Assembly: GCA_035403225.1 (NCBI GenBank)
Contig: DAONET010000003.1
Location: 62,001-126,000 of the forward strand
Source of the DNA: DAIRDK01 sp035403225
GTDB lineage: Bacteria > Bacteroidota > Bacteroidia > Bacteroidales > FEN-979
Direction: 5' to 3'
DNA: 64,000 bases
Shown: in pieces, positions 27,007 to 35,486 of the stretch
Numbering within the stretch: the first letter of the stretch is position 1
Layout: each line of letters opens with the position of its first letter
Position numbers and translations under genes: made by a program
The notes under the pieces: generated by a model
Seen by the model: the letters and a program-made list of their open reading frames with translations, nothing else
Database searches by the model: none
Told to the model about the DNA's origin: nothing

Positions 27007-27492
27007 CTATTCGACCTGAGCCATAATGACCGTGTAATTTTTGCCATATTTTTTAGCACATTTCGGACAGGTGGTGTACCACATGTACCATTTTTTGATG
27101 GTCAGGTTCCTGGCTTTGGCCAGTTCCTTATATTCCTTACACCATTTGTCGGTGTCACTGAAAGGCCCTTCAAAGACTTTGCTGAAAAATTTCCCGCTCA
27201 ATACGACATTTTCGGCATTCGGAATTTCCTGATCAACAGCCAGGTAAACATCCATGTTCCAGCGTGAGGTGTGATCGGAAAGACACATCCAGTCCTGAAC
27301 TGCGCTCCCCGCTTTGGTGACCTTGTCCAAAGTCCGCTTCATGACACTGCCAAAATTGAGCGGCATGTAAAACAAGGTGCATACCCGATCTTTGATAAAC
27401 CGTTTATTTTCCCACACGATGATCTTGTCATCCCAGGGAGCCGGATTGAATTCCGGACAACATTCAGGGCTTTTTTCAGGATGTTCTGTCAT
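27007..27492 (-). CDS. Conserved hypothetical protein (hydrolase-like annotation in relatives)
   Basis: 161 residues, cytosolic, no signal peptide. It has a cysteine pair near the N-terminus (ECCPEF) and a C-terminal CPKCAKKYGKNY motif that could bind metal. The segment DKIIVWENKRFIKDRVCTLFYMPLNFGSVM recalls a small Bacteroidota/Firmicutes family often labelled hydrolase without proof. Its transcript should carry a leader of about 120 bases with two hairpins. The function is unknown. Confidence 0.6.
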   Translation of the reverse strand: MTEHPEKSPECCPEFNPAPWDDKIIVWENKRFIKDRVCTLFYMPLNFGSVMKRTLDKVTKAGSAVQDWMCLSDHTSRWNMDVYLAVDQEIPNAENVVLSGKFFSKVFEGPFSDTDKWCKEYKELAKARNLTIKKWYMWYTTCPKCAKKYGKNYTVIMAQVE

Positions 27493-27519
27493 AAAGTTGG
27501 TTTTTAGTGAAACAATAAA

Positions 27520-27573
27520 GGACGTATGTAACGTCCCCTAAAAACGGAGCATCAGGAACGGTCGACCTGATGC
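27520..27573 (-). promoter_or_regulatory. Two hairpins in the 5' leader of the 27007 gene
   Basis: GGACGT/ACGTCC at 27520-27536 (5-base loop) and GCATCAGG/CCTGATGC at 27549-27573 (9-base loop) are both perfect. They lie between the -7 box at 27621 and the ATG at 27492. The rest of the 330-base gap up to 27822 is AT-rich with nothing else recognised. Confidence 0.45.
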
Positions 27574-27620
27574 CCCAAAAACTTACTGGTTTCTCCATTT
27601 ATCATTAATGACCGTTAATA

Positions 27621-27628
27621 CAAATATA
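27621..27628 (-). promoter_or_regulatory. -7 promoter box for 27007 gene
   Basis: TATATTTG on the minus strand, with a TTG at 27649-27651 at about the right spacing for the -33 element. Confidence 0.5.
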
Positions 27629-27822
27629 CACAAAAAAACCTGTTTTTCCAAGTTCTGCAATAAATAATGTTATCATACTGATATTCTGATATATAATCAT
27701 GTTTTTATCAAAATATAACAAAAGAATAAAGTTGCCGGTCCTGTTTTCATTTTTCATTGGATATTAGGTTTTTACGTGAGTTTTTCTTATCTTACTATCC
27801 AGAAAATTGAAAAATTCAGGCC

Positions 27823-28824
27823 ATGGTAAAAAATGATCCTCTTATCCAGGGCGTGCTGATCAATAAAATTAAGAGTACCTTGCCGGCCAATATTTCCCTG
27901 GCCGATGAGCTGGCCGATCTCCTGGAGATCAGTTCCGACAGTGCCTATCGCAGGATCCGCGGGGAAACGGCATTCACCATCCACGAGATTGCTACTATTT
28001 GCGAGCATTTCAAGTTTTCTTTCGACTCCCTGATGCCTCTTCAGCAAGGCCTGGTCAATTTCAATTACAACGAAGTAAACACGTACAGCGATTATTTCAG
28101 GTACCTCACGGAGATCAGGGACGAACTGGCGAGATTCATCAGGATCCCGGAGAGACATATTACCTATGCAGCAGTGGATGTGCCTGTATTTCATTATTTT
28201 GCTTCTCCAGAGTACCTGCATTTCAAGATGTTTTACTGGCTTCGATCGGTAGCCATCGATCCCGAATATGCCGGGAAGAAATTCGCGGTATCGGACATCA
28301 ACGAAGAGCTGATCGGTATTTGCCGGGAATTAGCCGACCTTTATGCGGCCATTGACTCTACCGAGATATGGTCGGAAAGCATCCTGAGCAGTATGCTGAA
28401 ACAAGTTATCTACTATTGGCAGACGGGGGTTTTTGCCAGCCGGGAAGATGCGCTGCATCTGGTCGATTCCGTGAAGAAAACCATACAAAAAGTCCAACGG
28501 GAATCGGAAATGAACATGAAACTGCGTTCCGACGGACTTACTCACGACTTGACGGCCAATTTTCAGCTTTATTCCAGTGATATCGAAATCGGAAATAATT
28601 TTATTCTGGTCTGCCTTGGTCAGATGAAAATTCTGTACATGAGTTTCCATACCTTCAATAAAATGTTCACCACTAACCAGTCGTTCAACAAGCTTACCGA
28701 AAAATGGATGTCCAATCTTATCCGGCAGGCAAACCTGATCAGCGGGGTGGGTGAAAAGCAGCGGTTCCGGTTTTTCCAGACTTTATACAACCAACTCGAT
28801 GACCTTGCGCTTACGATTCAATGA
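27823..28824 (+). CDS. Helix-turn-helix regulator-like protein
   Basis: 333 residues. The N-terminal 60 or so residues form a likely HTH (ISLADELADLLEISSDSAYRRIRGETAFTIHEIATICEHF), similar to XRE/BetR-type domains. The remaining 270 residues are helical with no recognised ligand domain. I infer a cytosolic DNA-binding regulator of unknown target. The upstream gap is AT-rich, and no -7 box was found on this strand. Confidence 0.65.
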   Translation: MVKNDPLIQGVLINKIKSTLPANISLADELADLLEISSDSAYRRIRGETAFTIHEIATICEHFKFSFDSLMPLQQGLVNFNYNEVNTYSDYFRYLTEIRDELARFIRIPERHITYAAVDVPVFHYFASPEYLHFKMFYWLRSVAIDPEYAGKKFAVSDINEELIGICRELADLYAAIDSTEIWSESILSSMLKQVIYYWQTGVFASREDALHLVDSVKKTIQKVQRESEMNMKLRSDGLTHDLTANFQLYSSDIEIGNNFILVCLGQMKILYMSFHTFNKMFTTNQSFNKLTEKWMSNLIRQANLISGVGEKQRFRFFQTLYNQLDDLALTIQ

Positions 28825-28849
28825 TCTTGAGGTGTTATCCTGAAAATAC

Positions 28850-28857
28850 TATTTTTG
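28850..28857 (+). promoter_or_regulatory. -7 promoter box for 28877 gene
   Basis: TATTTTTG is an exact consensus match 20 bases upstream of the ATG. Confidence 0.5.
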
Positions 28858-28876
28858 TCATGCAACATTTTCTTGT

Positions 28877-29425
28877 ATGACTTACTGCGAAACTCAAAAA
28901 TTCAAACAACCCTGGATCTGGATAGTGCTCATTCTTTCCGGAGTGTTGGTTTTAGGAATATTTGGTATGGGCATTTACCGTCAGATCATTTGCAGAGTTC
29001 CCATGGGGAACCATCCCATGAGTGATGGCGGGCTGATCGTCATCGCTTTCCTGATGCTGGCATTATTCAGCGGGCTGTTCTATCTTCTTTTATCCTTAAA
29101 AATGACAGCCTTGATCGATGAGAGCGGAATCCGGTACCGGATGTATCCCTTTCATATCAAATACCGGCTGATCCGTTGGGACCAGCTTGAAAAATGTGAA
29201 GTGGTACAATACAATCCTCTTCTTGATTACGGTGGATGGGGGATCCGCTACAGTAAAAAAGGAAAAGCATTCAATGTCGCCGGAAACAAAGGACTGCAAT
29301 TGACCTTGAAAAAGGGCGAACCGATCCTGCTGGGGACACAGAAACCCTTGGAATTGGCTGAATTCCTTAAACAGCAAACCGGAACAACGGCTGTTAATAC
29401 AGCCGGATGCCGTACTGACTCCTAA
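28877..29425 (+). CDS. Two-TM membrane protein with PH-like domain (DUF6141-like)
   Basis: 182 residues. Two transmembrane segments (about 12-36 and 50-76) are followed by a cytoplasmic beta-rich domain, with RWDQLEKCEVVQYNPLLDYGG then a GLQLTLKKGEPILLGTQ stretch. This pattern resembles bacterial PH-like/DUF6141 proteins. The assignment is from memory of the family and moderate at best. Its 3' end overlaps the convergent DUF6146 gene by 32 bases. Confidence 0.6.
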   Translation: MTYCETQKFKQPWIWIVLILSGVLVLGIFGMGIYRQIICRVPMGNHPMSDGGLIVIAFLMLALFSGLFYLLLSLKMTALIDESGIRYRMYPFHIKYRLIRWDQLEKCEVVQYNPLLDYGGWGIRYSKKGKAFNVAGNKGLQLTLKKGEPILLGTQKPLELAEFLKQQTGTTAVNTAGCRTDS

Positions 29426-29783
29426 TATACTTAAAGTACCAGAAGAGCGTACGGTTCACTTCAATACCGTATTCAATACCTGGTTGATAATTCAGCAAAC
29501 AGGCAATGATGCCGGGGTATCGTCCCATTCGATAATAATTATTCCAGTTTCCGGCAGCGATGATATTCTGATTCCGGTAGTAATCGTTTGAATGATCCAT
29601 TGCCGGACTGTAGTTAAGTATATACCACTGATCGAATGACGGGTCGATGACCACAATATCGTATTCGGTGCTGTCCAGACTATCACCGGTTAGCACCGCA
29701 GAGGTTTTCACCGTCTCTTTGACCGGGGAACAAGCCCACAACAACACGAGGGCCAACATTCCAATGAAAAAAAACCGTGACAT
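29394..29783 (-). CDS. DUF6146-like lipoprotein
   Basis: 129 residues from ATG 29783. The longer frame to 29933 lacks signal character and would run into the neighbouring gene. A signal peptide ends in the lipobox LLWAC (Cys17), so an outer-membrane or periplasmic lipoprotein is predicted. The body has aromatic-rich repeats: YDIVVIDPSFDQWYI, NWNNYYRMGRY, and IEYGIEVNRTLFWYFKYI at the C-terminus. These fit DUF6146, a family of unknown function. Confidence 0.65.
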   Translation of the reverse strand: MSRFFFIGMLALVLLWACSPVKETVKTSAVLTGDSLDSTEYDIVVIDPSFDQWYILNYSPAMDHSNDYYRNQNIIAAGNWNNYYRMGRYPGIIACLLNYQPGIEYGIEVNRTLFWYFKYIRSQYGIRLY

Positions 29784-29850
29784 ATCGCAAATTTTACGTG
29801 AAGTTACATCAACGGGAGCAAAAAAAGCGCGATTCCGGCAGGTTTCATCT

Positions 29851-31167
29851 TCACCAGTGTCTGACCACCCATCTGGCCCGCGCCATCGTTTTATCTCCCG
29901 ACAAAAGCTCAACCAGGTATATGCCATTGGCATACCCGGTCGAATTCAAGGTTATCCATGCGGAGGACGATTCGATACTCCGTTGTTCCATCACTTTTCC
30001 GGTCATGTCGGTGACCCTGATCACGAGGGATTTAATGCCGTCGGTGGCCGGGAGTTTTAGCAGGGCCTCGGTGGCGGACGGATTCGGGACAATCGATAAC
30101 CTGCCCGGGTCCTTTTCCGCTTCTTTTACCGCCGTCAGAACACCGGTAAATTTATAAATCTCGTTGTACCCGGATTCTCCTCCGGCCAGCCATCCGGTGG
30201 TCGCATCATAAAACGAAACCGTTCCGTTTGACATAACATTAGATTCAATAAGTATCATGTTCATAAACAAATCCGGCGTAAAATATACATCCATCAGGGT
30301 TTTGAAAGCTGTAAGGACAAAACCGCCATCGAACCCCCCGACGCTGGTCATTCCGCCGATGGAATGTCCTTCCGGTATTGACACGGAATCCCAGGTGACA
30401 CCTCCGTCGGTGGTGATGACAAAATCATTGCCGATATAATCCCCCCGCCAAAATGCTCCTTTTTCCCCGGTGGAAAAACATACATTGAACGATGCGGTTA
30501 CACCTTCTACTACCTGCGTGACCTGCCAGGTATGTCCTTTATCGGAAGATCTGAAACACCGGCCCTGGTTGGTGGCGAACCAGATCGAATTTCCGACGGC
30601 GGAGTACGCGTTATTCAGGCCTGCTTCGCCGACAAGAGGTACCGGGATATCAGATGACGGAACCCTGTTCCATGTGGCCCCTCCATCATTGGTGATCTGG
30701 ATCTCAAAGTACCCTTCCGTAGGATCTCCCATGGCTACTCCCGTATCTGCGCTGAAAGCATGATAAAAATTGGCAAAACCGCCATCAAACTGGGTAGTGG
30801 TCAGATTAGACCAGGTATCGCCACCATCCGTCGTTTTCCAAATCGTTCCTCCACTTAAAATCATATCCGTAAAAACAAAGAAACAGGTATTCGTGTCCCA
30901 TTCGCAGATAGAACTGCACCAGGGTTCGCCTGGAACAGGGATGGAATCAAATGTCCACAGATCTCCACCGTTGGTGGTTTTAGCAGCGTATGGAAAGATA
31001 AGTCCTTCCTCGTGAGTGGTCCCGATCCATACATGCTGCGGATCCGAGATCGAGATGTATACCGGCCAATACCCCGTTCCGGGATAATTCAGCGGCTGAG
31101 GTACAAACTGCCCCATACCGTAAAACGCCATGAAAAGAAGAATCCAACCGAATAATAGCTTTTTCAT
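29851..31167 (-). CDS. T9SS-secreted BNR/YCF48-type beta-propeller protein
   Basis: 438 residues from MKKLLF at 31167. The upstream MILTIKG is unlikely to be translated. A signal peptide ends near FYGMGQ. The body has BNR/YCF48-like blade motifs (KTTNGGDLWTFDSIPV, KTTDGGDTWSNL, TNDGGATWNRV, SSDKGHTWQVT, TTDGGVTWDSV). The last 80 or so residues are a type A T9SS sorting domain (LSIVPNPSATEALLKLP ... GIYLVELLSG). It is predicted to be exported across the outer membrane and attached or released. The ligand is unknown. The 52719 product has the same architecture. Confidence 0.8.
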   Translation of the reverse strand: MKKLLFGWILLFMAFYGMGQFVPQPLNYPGTGYWPVYISISDPQHVWIGTTHEEGLIFPYAAKTTNGGDLWTFDSIPVPGEPWCSSICEWDTNTCFFVFTDMILSGGTIWKTTDGGDTWSNLTTTQFDGGFANFYHAFSADTGVAMGDPTEGYFEIQITNDGGATWNRVPSSDIPVPLVGEAGLNNAYSAVGNSIWFATNQGRCFRSSDKGHTWQVTQVVEGVTASFNVCFSTGEKGAFWRGDYIGNDFVITTDGGVTWDSVSIPEGHSIGGMTSVGGFDGGFVLTAFKTLMDVYFTPDLFMNMILIESNVMSNGTVSFYDATTGWLAGGESGYNEIYKFTGVLTAVKEAEKDPGRLSIVPNPSATEALLKLPATDGIKSLVIRVTDMTGKVMEQRSIESSSAWITLNSTGYANGIYLVELLSGDKTMARARWVVRHW

Positions 31168-31393
31168 ACCCTTGATTGTTAAAATCATTCATTACCAAAT
31201 TTTCCGGCCCATATGTTGTCATTCCAATCTGATATCAACAATCTTTCATCTGATCATGATTCAGAATTTTAAATACCTGAATTCAAATCAAATATAACGA
31301 TTTTCCGAGGAAAAAACAAGTCTGATGACGGAGAAAAGCCGGTAGGTGTAACCGATTCGGTTGATGATCGTGACGCTTTTACGCTGAGTTTTC
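31168..31393. other. Intergenic DNA with no recognised feature
   Basis: AT-rich stretch upstream of the T9SS gene. I see no consensus promoter box for that gene and no convincing small gene. Together with the repeat copy 2 that follows, it makes a 711-base gap up to 31878. Confidence 0.6.
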
Positions 31394-31405
31394 TGACCAG
31401 CCTTA
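31394..31405 (+). repeat. Left direct repeat flanking repeat copy 2
   Basis: TGACCAGCCTTA, identical to 31870-31881. Possible target-site duplication. Confidence 0.5.
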
Positions 31406-31869
31406 TGTACATGACAAAATTTCTGAAATGAGGTATATTTAATTGTTATACACCATTTTAAATCTTCTTTTATCGTTTTCTAACCTTCTGATTTTCTTGT
31501 TCATTTTCTTTTTGCTTGTCCAAAAAGAAAACGAACCAAAAGAAAAACGACAGCCGTGCCTTTTCGACGACCCACCTGACCAGATGCGAACTGTGAAGTC
31601 CGAAATGTGATATCGGTATCCTTACATTTCGCATTTGATCTGCCCCGCCGAAAAGCCAATGGCAATTTTGAAACCGCTGCCTTTTTGCCTCACCTTCAAG
31701 GATGGACCTAACGGCAAATTCTCTTTTATGCAACGAATCCCGAAAGGATAATATGAAAGATAGAGGTTCCGGTGAACGTGTCCCCTCGCCTTGCTCGCAA
31801 GGAGAGGGCTAGGGAGAAGATACAAAAACGACTGCCTTGACATTTTAAGGAAATTGGTCATGTATTGAG
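31406..31869. mobile_element. Intergenic repeat, copy 2 (complete MITE-like element)
   Basis: It shares two blocks with copy 1 (31491-31613 and 31771-31838), including both hairpins. The left end GTACATGACAAAATTTCTG (31407-31425) is an imperfect inverted copy of the right end (31850-31864) and of the right end of copy 1. Twelve-base direct repeats, TGACCAGCCTTA, flank it on both sides. It has no transposase. A minus-strand open frame over it looks spurious. Confidence 0.6.
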
Positions 31870-31881
31870 TGACCAGCCTTA
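31870..31881 (+). repeat. Right direct repeat flanking repeat copy 2
   Basis: TGACCAGCCTTA, identical to 31394-31405. It overlaps the stop codon of the acyltransferase gene, so insertion would have occurred at the very end of that gene. Confidence 0.5.
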
Positions 31882-32700
31882 CATCTTATAAAGCCGTGCG
31901 CGTATCTCCCGTGCCCAATCCCGGTGAGAAACGGATTTGTCAAGGGTACTGTATGATATGGGTTCCCCGATCCTGACCCTGATGGTTTTATTTCGCTTTC
32001 TGAACAGTTCCCGGGGCAAAAGGATCAACTCAAGATCCGCTTTGATCCCCAGAAATTTCCTTACCAGGAATACCGTGTAGAATAACCTGGAATTCCTGCC
32101 ATAAAAATGGAAGGGAATAATATCTCTTTTGCTTTGAATCGCTTTGGTGATAAAACTTTTCTGCCAAACGTTATCCTGGATCTTTCCGTGATAGACTCTC
32201 GACACTTCCCCGGAAGGGAAATGTGTTATAGGGACATCCGATTGATAAAGGTTCTCCAACACCAGGGCAATTTCTTTGGAAGAATGATTAAAAACATCGA
32301 TGGGGGCAATCAGCGGTTGCAGCTGGGGAAGAAACATGAACGAGTCGTTGGCGATTGCTTTCAGGGTGCCGTACTTGCCGGATACAACATGGGTCAGGAT
32401 CAGACCGTCAATCACTCCGAACGGATGATTCGCAACAAAAAAACACTTTCCGCTTTCCGGAAGGTTCTCTGCTCCTTCGATTTCCACGTTCAGGTTTAAT
32501 TCAGCGATAATTTTAACTAAAAAATCTTTCCCGGTGGCATCAGGGTATTTTGAAAGGATGTTGTTCATTTCATCCTCCTTGATGATCCAGGCAAATATTT
32601 TAAAAACAAAACGGGGGAGTTTCTTTAAGGCTTCCGACCTGCCGTTCAAAATAATCTGTTCAATGTCAATGTCCGCTGGTCGTGTGATGGGATTTTCCAT
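31879..32700 (-). CDS. Lysophospholipid/haemolysin-type acyltransferase
   Basis: 273 residues from ATG 32700. The -7 box at 32746-32753 rules out a 55-residue upstream extension. The acyltransferase motif reads VANHPFGVIDG, the variant seen in the LPLAT group used for ornithine-lipid-like acylation. A later FPSGEVSR block fits the acyl-acceptor site. I infer acyl transfer to a membrane lipid or lyso-lipid at the inner membrane. The exact acceptor is unknown. Confidence 0.78.
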   Translation of the reverse strand: MENPITRPADIDIEQIILNGRSEALKKLPRFVFKIFAWIIKEDEMNNILSKYPDATGKDFLVKIIAELNLNVEIEGAENLPESGKCFFVANHPFGVIDGLILTHVVSGKYGTLKAIANDSFMFLPQLQPLIAPIDVFNHSSKEIALVLENLYQSDVPITHFPSGEVSRVYHGKIQDNVWQKSFITKAIQSKRDIIPFHFYGRNSRLFYTVFLVRKFLGIKADLELILLPRELFRKRNKTIRVRIGEPISYSTLDKSVSHRDWAREIRARLYKM

Positions 32701-32745
32701 ACTATCGCTTTTGATCGGATCCCACCCATTATGTTCAGGATTTTG

Positions 32746-32753
32746 CAAAAATA
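32746..32753 (-). promoter_or_regulatory. -7 promoter box for acyltransferase gene
   Basis: TATTTTTG on the minus strand, 46 bases upstream of the chosen ATG. Confidence 0.5.
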
Positions 32754-32796
32754 ATGATAATCCCGGTAAAGGATTAAGGATACAAAATGATTTATA

Positions 32797-32804
32797 TATC
32801 TTTG
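32797..32804 (+). promoter_or_regulatory. -7 promoter box for 32880 gene
   Basis: TATCTTTG is an exact match. It implies a leader of about 70 bases before the ATG at 32880 and is divergent from the acyltransferase promoter. Confidence 0.45.
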
Positions 32805-32879
32805 GGTCACATAAAGAGTATGACATAAATACCCGGTTTACCATCAATAGTCTGTTTTTAACCATTTAACACCTCTTTT

Positions 32880-34487
32880 ATGCAAAGGAAATTATTCTTA
32901 TTATGCGCAGGAATTTTCCTGTTCCTTTCCACAGGAAATGCCCAGATTGTTCTTCCGAAGCTCTTCCCGGTCGCACCGGTGCCGGAAGCGAAGAAAGAAA
33001 TGACAGTACCTGCCGCTCCTGCCGAGTGGCGGAAAGATTCAACCTGGGCCTGGCACTGGAATAGTACCACTTCAGCCTGGCAAAAAATTGAACGGACACT
33101 CCGTACTTCCAACGGTTGCGGTCAACCGGTCAACCGTTTAACCCTTTCATGGAACTATACCCTTTCGGAATGGGTCAATTTCACAAAAGCCTCCAACGAC
33201 TATTTCCCGGATAATATGACCCCTTCCTCTTCCTTCGAGATGCACTGGAATCCATCGGATAATATTTGGATGGAGGTTTATCATGCTCTTTATAAAAGCA
33301 ATGGCGATATCACGGAATGGGAAGAAAAGTATTACGATGAAACCACCAACAGCTACACTTCAGGAAACCAGGGAATGTATACCTATTATTCTCAGGGCAT
33401 ACAGGTGGTACAGAAGAACCTGGACGTCCCGACTTTGTCCTGGAAAAATTACAGCCGCTTAACCACCGGATTCGATCTGCAGGGAAACTCCGTAAGCAGA
33501 ATCATTGAATTGTGGGATGAGCCAACTTCATCATGGTGCAATGTACAAGCTGAGGTGGCTACCTATAATGCACAAAACCAAGTGGTGGAAGTACTATATT
33601 CCGGATGGGACTCCGGAATCAGTGATTGGAAAAACCTGGGGAAAATAACGTATGAGTACAATGCCTCCGGATGGTTGGTCAAGAATTTTATGTACCAGTG
33701 GGATGAAATCACTCTGTCATGGCAAAACGCAGTCAGAATCGATTATCATTATGACGAAAACGGAAACAAAATCCAGGCAGGATCCTATGAATGGGACGAA
33801 GTCGCCCTGCTATGGGAACCTGATCAGAAAGAGCTTTATTCCTATCATTCCAACGGAATACCCTGGCAAACCTTCCGGTATATCTGGATCCCATCGCTGA
33901 GCGAGTTCAAAGAGACCGAATACACGGCTTATAACGAGGCAGGAAGTGAGATGGAACATTATTCTAAAGACATCAACATGTCAACCTTCGAATATTATCA
34001 GGGGTACAGAACGTTGAACACTTATTCTGAAGACTTGTTAACAGAGACGCTGAACCAGCAACTGGAAGTGCCTGCCAATACCTGGAATGATGAATACCGG
34101 ACTTCCTACACCTGGGATGCCAATCACAATCTGACCCAGGAATTATACGAGTCCTATGACGATGCCCTCCTGGCCTGGAAAAATTCGTCGAAGAAGGATC
34201 ATTTCTATTCCTCCTACATCGGCCTGGAAGAACCCGGGGAGTTATCAACCCTTTGCTATTTCAGAAATCCGTTGTCGCCCGGCGAAACCGTTCATTGCCC
34301 CGGCCTGGTTTCCGGAGAACAATACCGGTTCAGGTTATACACCATGACGGGACAATCCGTTTGTGATCAACAAGTTCAGGGGACTGGTTCCTTTACCATT
34401 CCCGGTTCCCTTTCACAGGGATCTTATATGCTGATGATCACCGGCAGCCAGGGAAATGCTTACTCGGGGAGAGTGATGATAAAATGA
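32880..34487 (+). CDS. Secreted W-rich repeat protein with T9SS-like sorting domain
   Basis: 535 residues. A signal peptide ends near STGNAQ. The body is built of about a dozen degenerate 25-40 residue repeats with a W-D/N-x(6-8)-W core and YxY/YNxxG strands (for example WDEPTSSWCNV, YEWDEVALLWEP). These resemble YD/RHS-like or DUF3836-like beta repeats. The last 75 or so residues resemble a T9SS type A sorting domain (RLYTMTGQSVCDQQV ... GSYMLMITG ... GRVMIK). Surface or extracellular location is predicted. Function unknown. Confidence 0.72.
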   Translation: MQRKLFLLCAGIFLFLSTGNAQIVLPKLFPVAPVPEAKKEMTVPAAPAEWRKDSTWAWHWNSTTSAWQKIERTLRTSNGCGQPVNRLTLSWNYTLSEWVNFTKASNDYFPDNMTPSSSFEMHWNPSDNIWMEVYHALYKSNGDITEWEEKYYDETTNSYTSGNQGMYTYYSQGIQVVQKNLDVPTLSWKNYSRLTTGFDLQGNSVSRIIELWDEPTSSWCNVQAEVATYNAQNQVVEVLYSGWDSGISDWKNLGKITYEYNASGWLVKNFMYQWDEITLSWQNAVRIDYHYDENGNKIQAGSYEWDEVALLWEPDQKELYSYHSNGIPWQTFRYIWIPSLSEFKETEYTAYNEAGSEMEHYSKDINMSTFEYYQGYRTLNTYSEDLLTETLNQQLEVPANTWNDEYRTSYTWDANHNLTQELYESYDDALLAWKNSSKKDHFYSSYIGLEEPGELSTLCYFRNPLSPGETVHCPGLVSGEQYRFRLYTMTGQSVCDQQVQGTGSFTIPGSLSQGSYMLMITGSQGNAYSGRVMIK

Positions 34488-34525
34488 TTTGAAAAACTCC
34501 TGTACGGAAGGGAAGATTTTTCTTT

Positions 34526-34533
34526 TAATTTTG
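34526..34533 (+). promoter_or_regulatory. -7 promoter box for YitT gene
   Basis: TAATTTTG is an exact match 29 bases upstream of the ATG at 34562. Confidence 0.5.
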
Positions 34534-34561
34534 GATAGTCAGAAACCGGAAGGCATTTATA

Positions 34562-35467
34562 ATGATCAAACCATCCATTTTACAAAAGGATAAATTATTC
34601 TCGGCCAATTGGTTCAAATCATATGCCCTGATCGCTGTCGGCACCTTTTTAGTATCAGTGGGGTATGTCATGTTCATCAGTCCGAACAAGATAGTCCCCG
34701 GAGGCATTTACGGGATATCCATCATGTTGCATTACCTGCTGGGGACGCCTATCGGATTGACCGCCCTGGTGTTCAACATCCCGCTTACCCTGATCGGGAC
34801 AAAGCTGCTGGGACCCCGGTTTGGCACCCGAACGGTGGTTGCCTTTGTCCTGACTTCCATTTACGTCGACACCTTGTATTACTTGTACGGGTCGAAGCCG
34901 CTTGTTCCTAATGAAATGCTTCTCTCGAGCATCTTCGGGGGACTGTTTATCGGGATCGGGGTGGCCATGACCTTTAAGGCAAAATCGACCAGCGGCGGAA
35001 GCGATGTCATCGCCATGATCCTGCAGAAGTATACCCGGTGGCCTTCGGGACAGCTGATGATGCTGGTCGATGGAAGCATCGTGGCCATCAGCCTGTTTGT
35101 TTTCGGTGACTGGAAAATCCCCCTGTTCAGCCTGATCACCATTTTTGTCGTCGGCCGGGTCATTGATATCGCCCTGCACGGGTTCACCTACGATAAGACC
35201 CTTTTTATCATCTCGGATAAGCACGAGGAGATCCGCAACAGTATCATCAATGACCTGAGACGGGGAGGCACTTTTCTGCACGGAGAAGGAATGTACAACC
35301 ATGAGCGCAAGCAAATCATTTTCACCGTCGTCAACCCCCGCGAGTTGTTTTTACTGGAGGAATACATACACCGGGTCGATCCCGACGCTTTCATTGCTGT
35401 ACTTGAAGCCTTTGAGATCCTGGGAAAAGGATTTAAATCGTTGACCGAGAAAGTGGAAGACAAATAG
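34562..35467 (+). CDS. YitT family membrane protein
   Basis: 301 residues. Five or six TM segments occupy the first 210 residues. They include FISPNKIVPGGIYGISIMLHYLLGTPIG and the conserved KAKSTSGGSDVIAMIL loop. A cytoplasmic DUF2179 domain follows (EEIRNSIINDLRRGGTFLHGEGMY). YitT proteins are putative transporters without a firmly known substrate. The gene is convergent with the SpoIIE-type gene, 20 bases apart. Confidence 0.88.
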   Translation: MIKPSILQKDKLFSANWFKSYALIAVGTFLVSVGYVMFISPNKIVPGGIYGISIMLHYLLGTPIGLTALVFNIPLTLIGTKLLGPRFGTRTVVAFVLTSIYVDTLYYLYGSKPLVPNEMLLSSIFGGLFIGIGVAMTFKAKSTSGGSDVIAMILQKYTRWPSGQLMMLVDGSIVAISLFVFGDWKIPLFSLITIFVVGRVIDIALHGFTYDKTLFIISDKHEEIRNSIINDLRRGGTFLHGEGMYNHERKQIIFTVVNPRELFLLEEYIHRVDPDAFIAVLEAFEILGKGFKSLTEKVEDK

Positions 35468-35486
35468 CCTGATTCCCGACACAGGC

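Noticed and set aside
31470..31733. 87-residue minus-strand open frame over repeat copy 2
   Set aside because: It is built from the repeated hairpin block and low-complexity K/F-rich sequence. It has no homology-like features or promoter.
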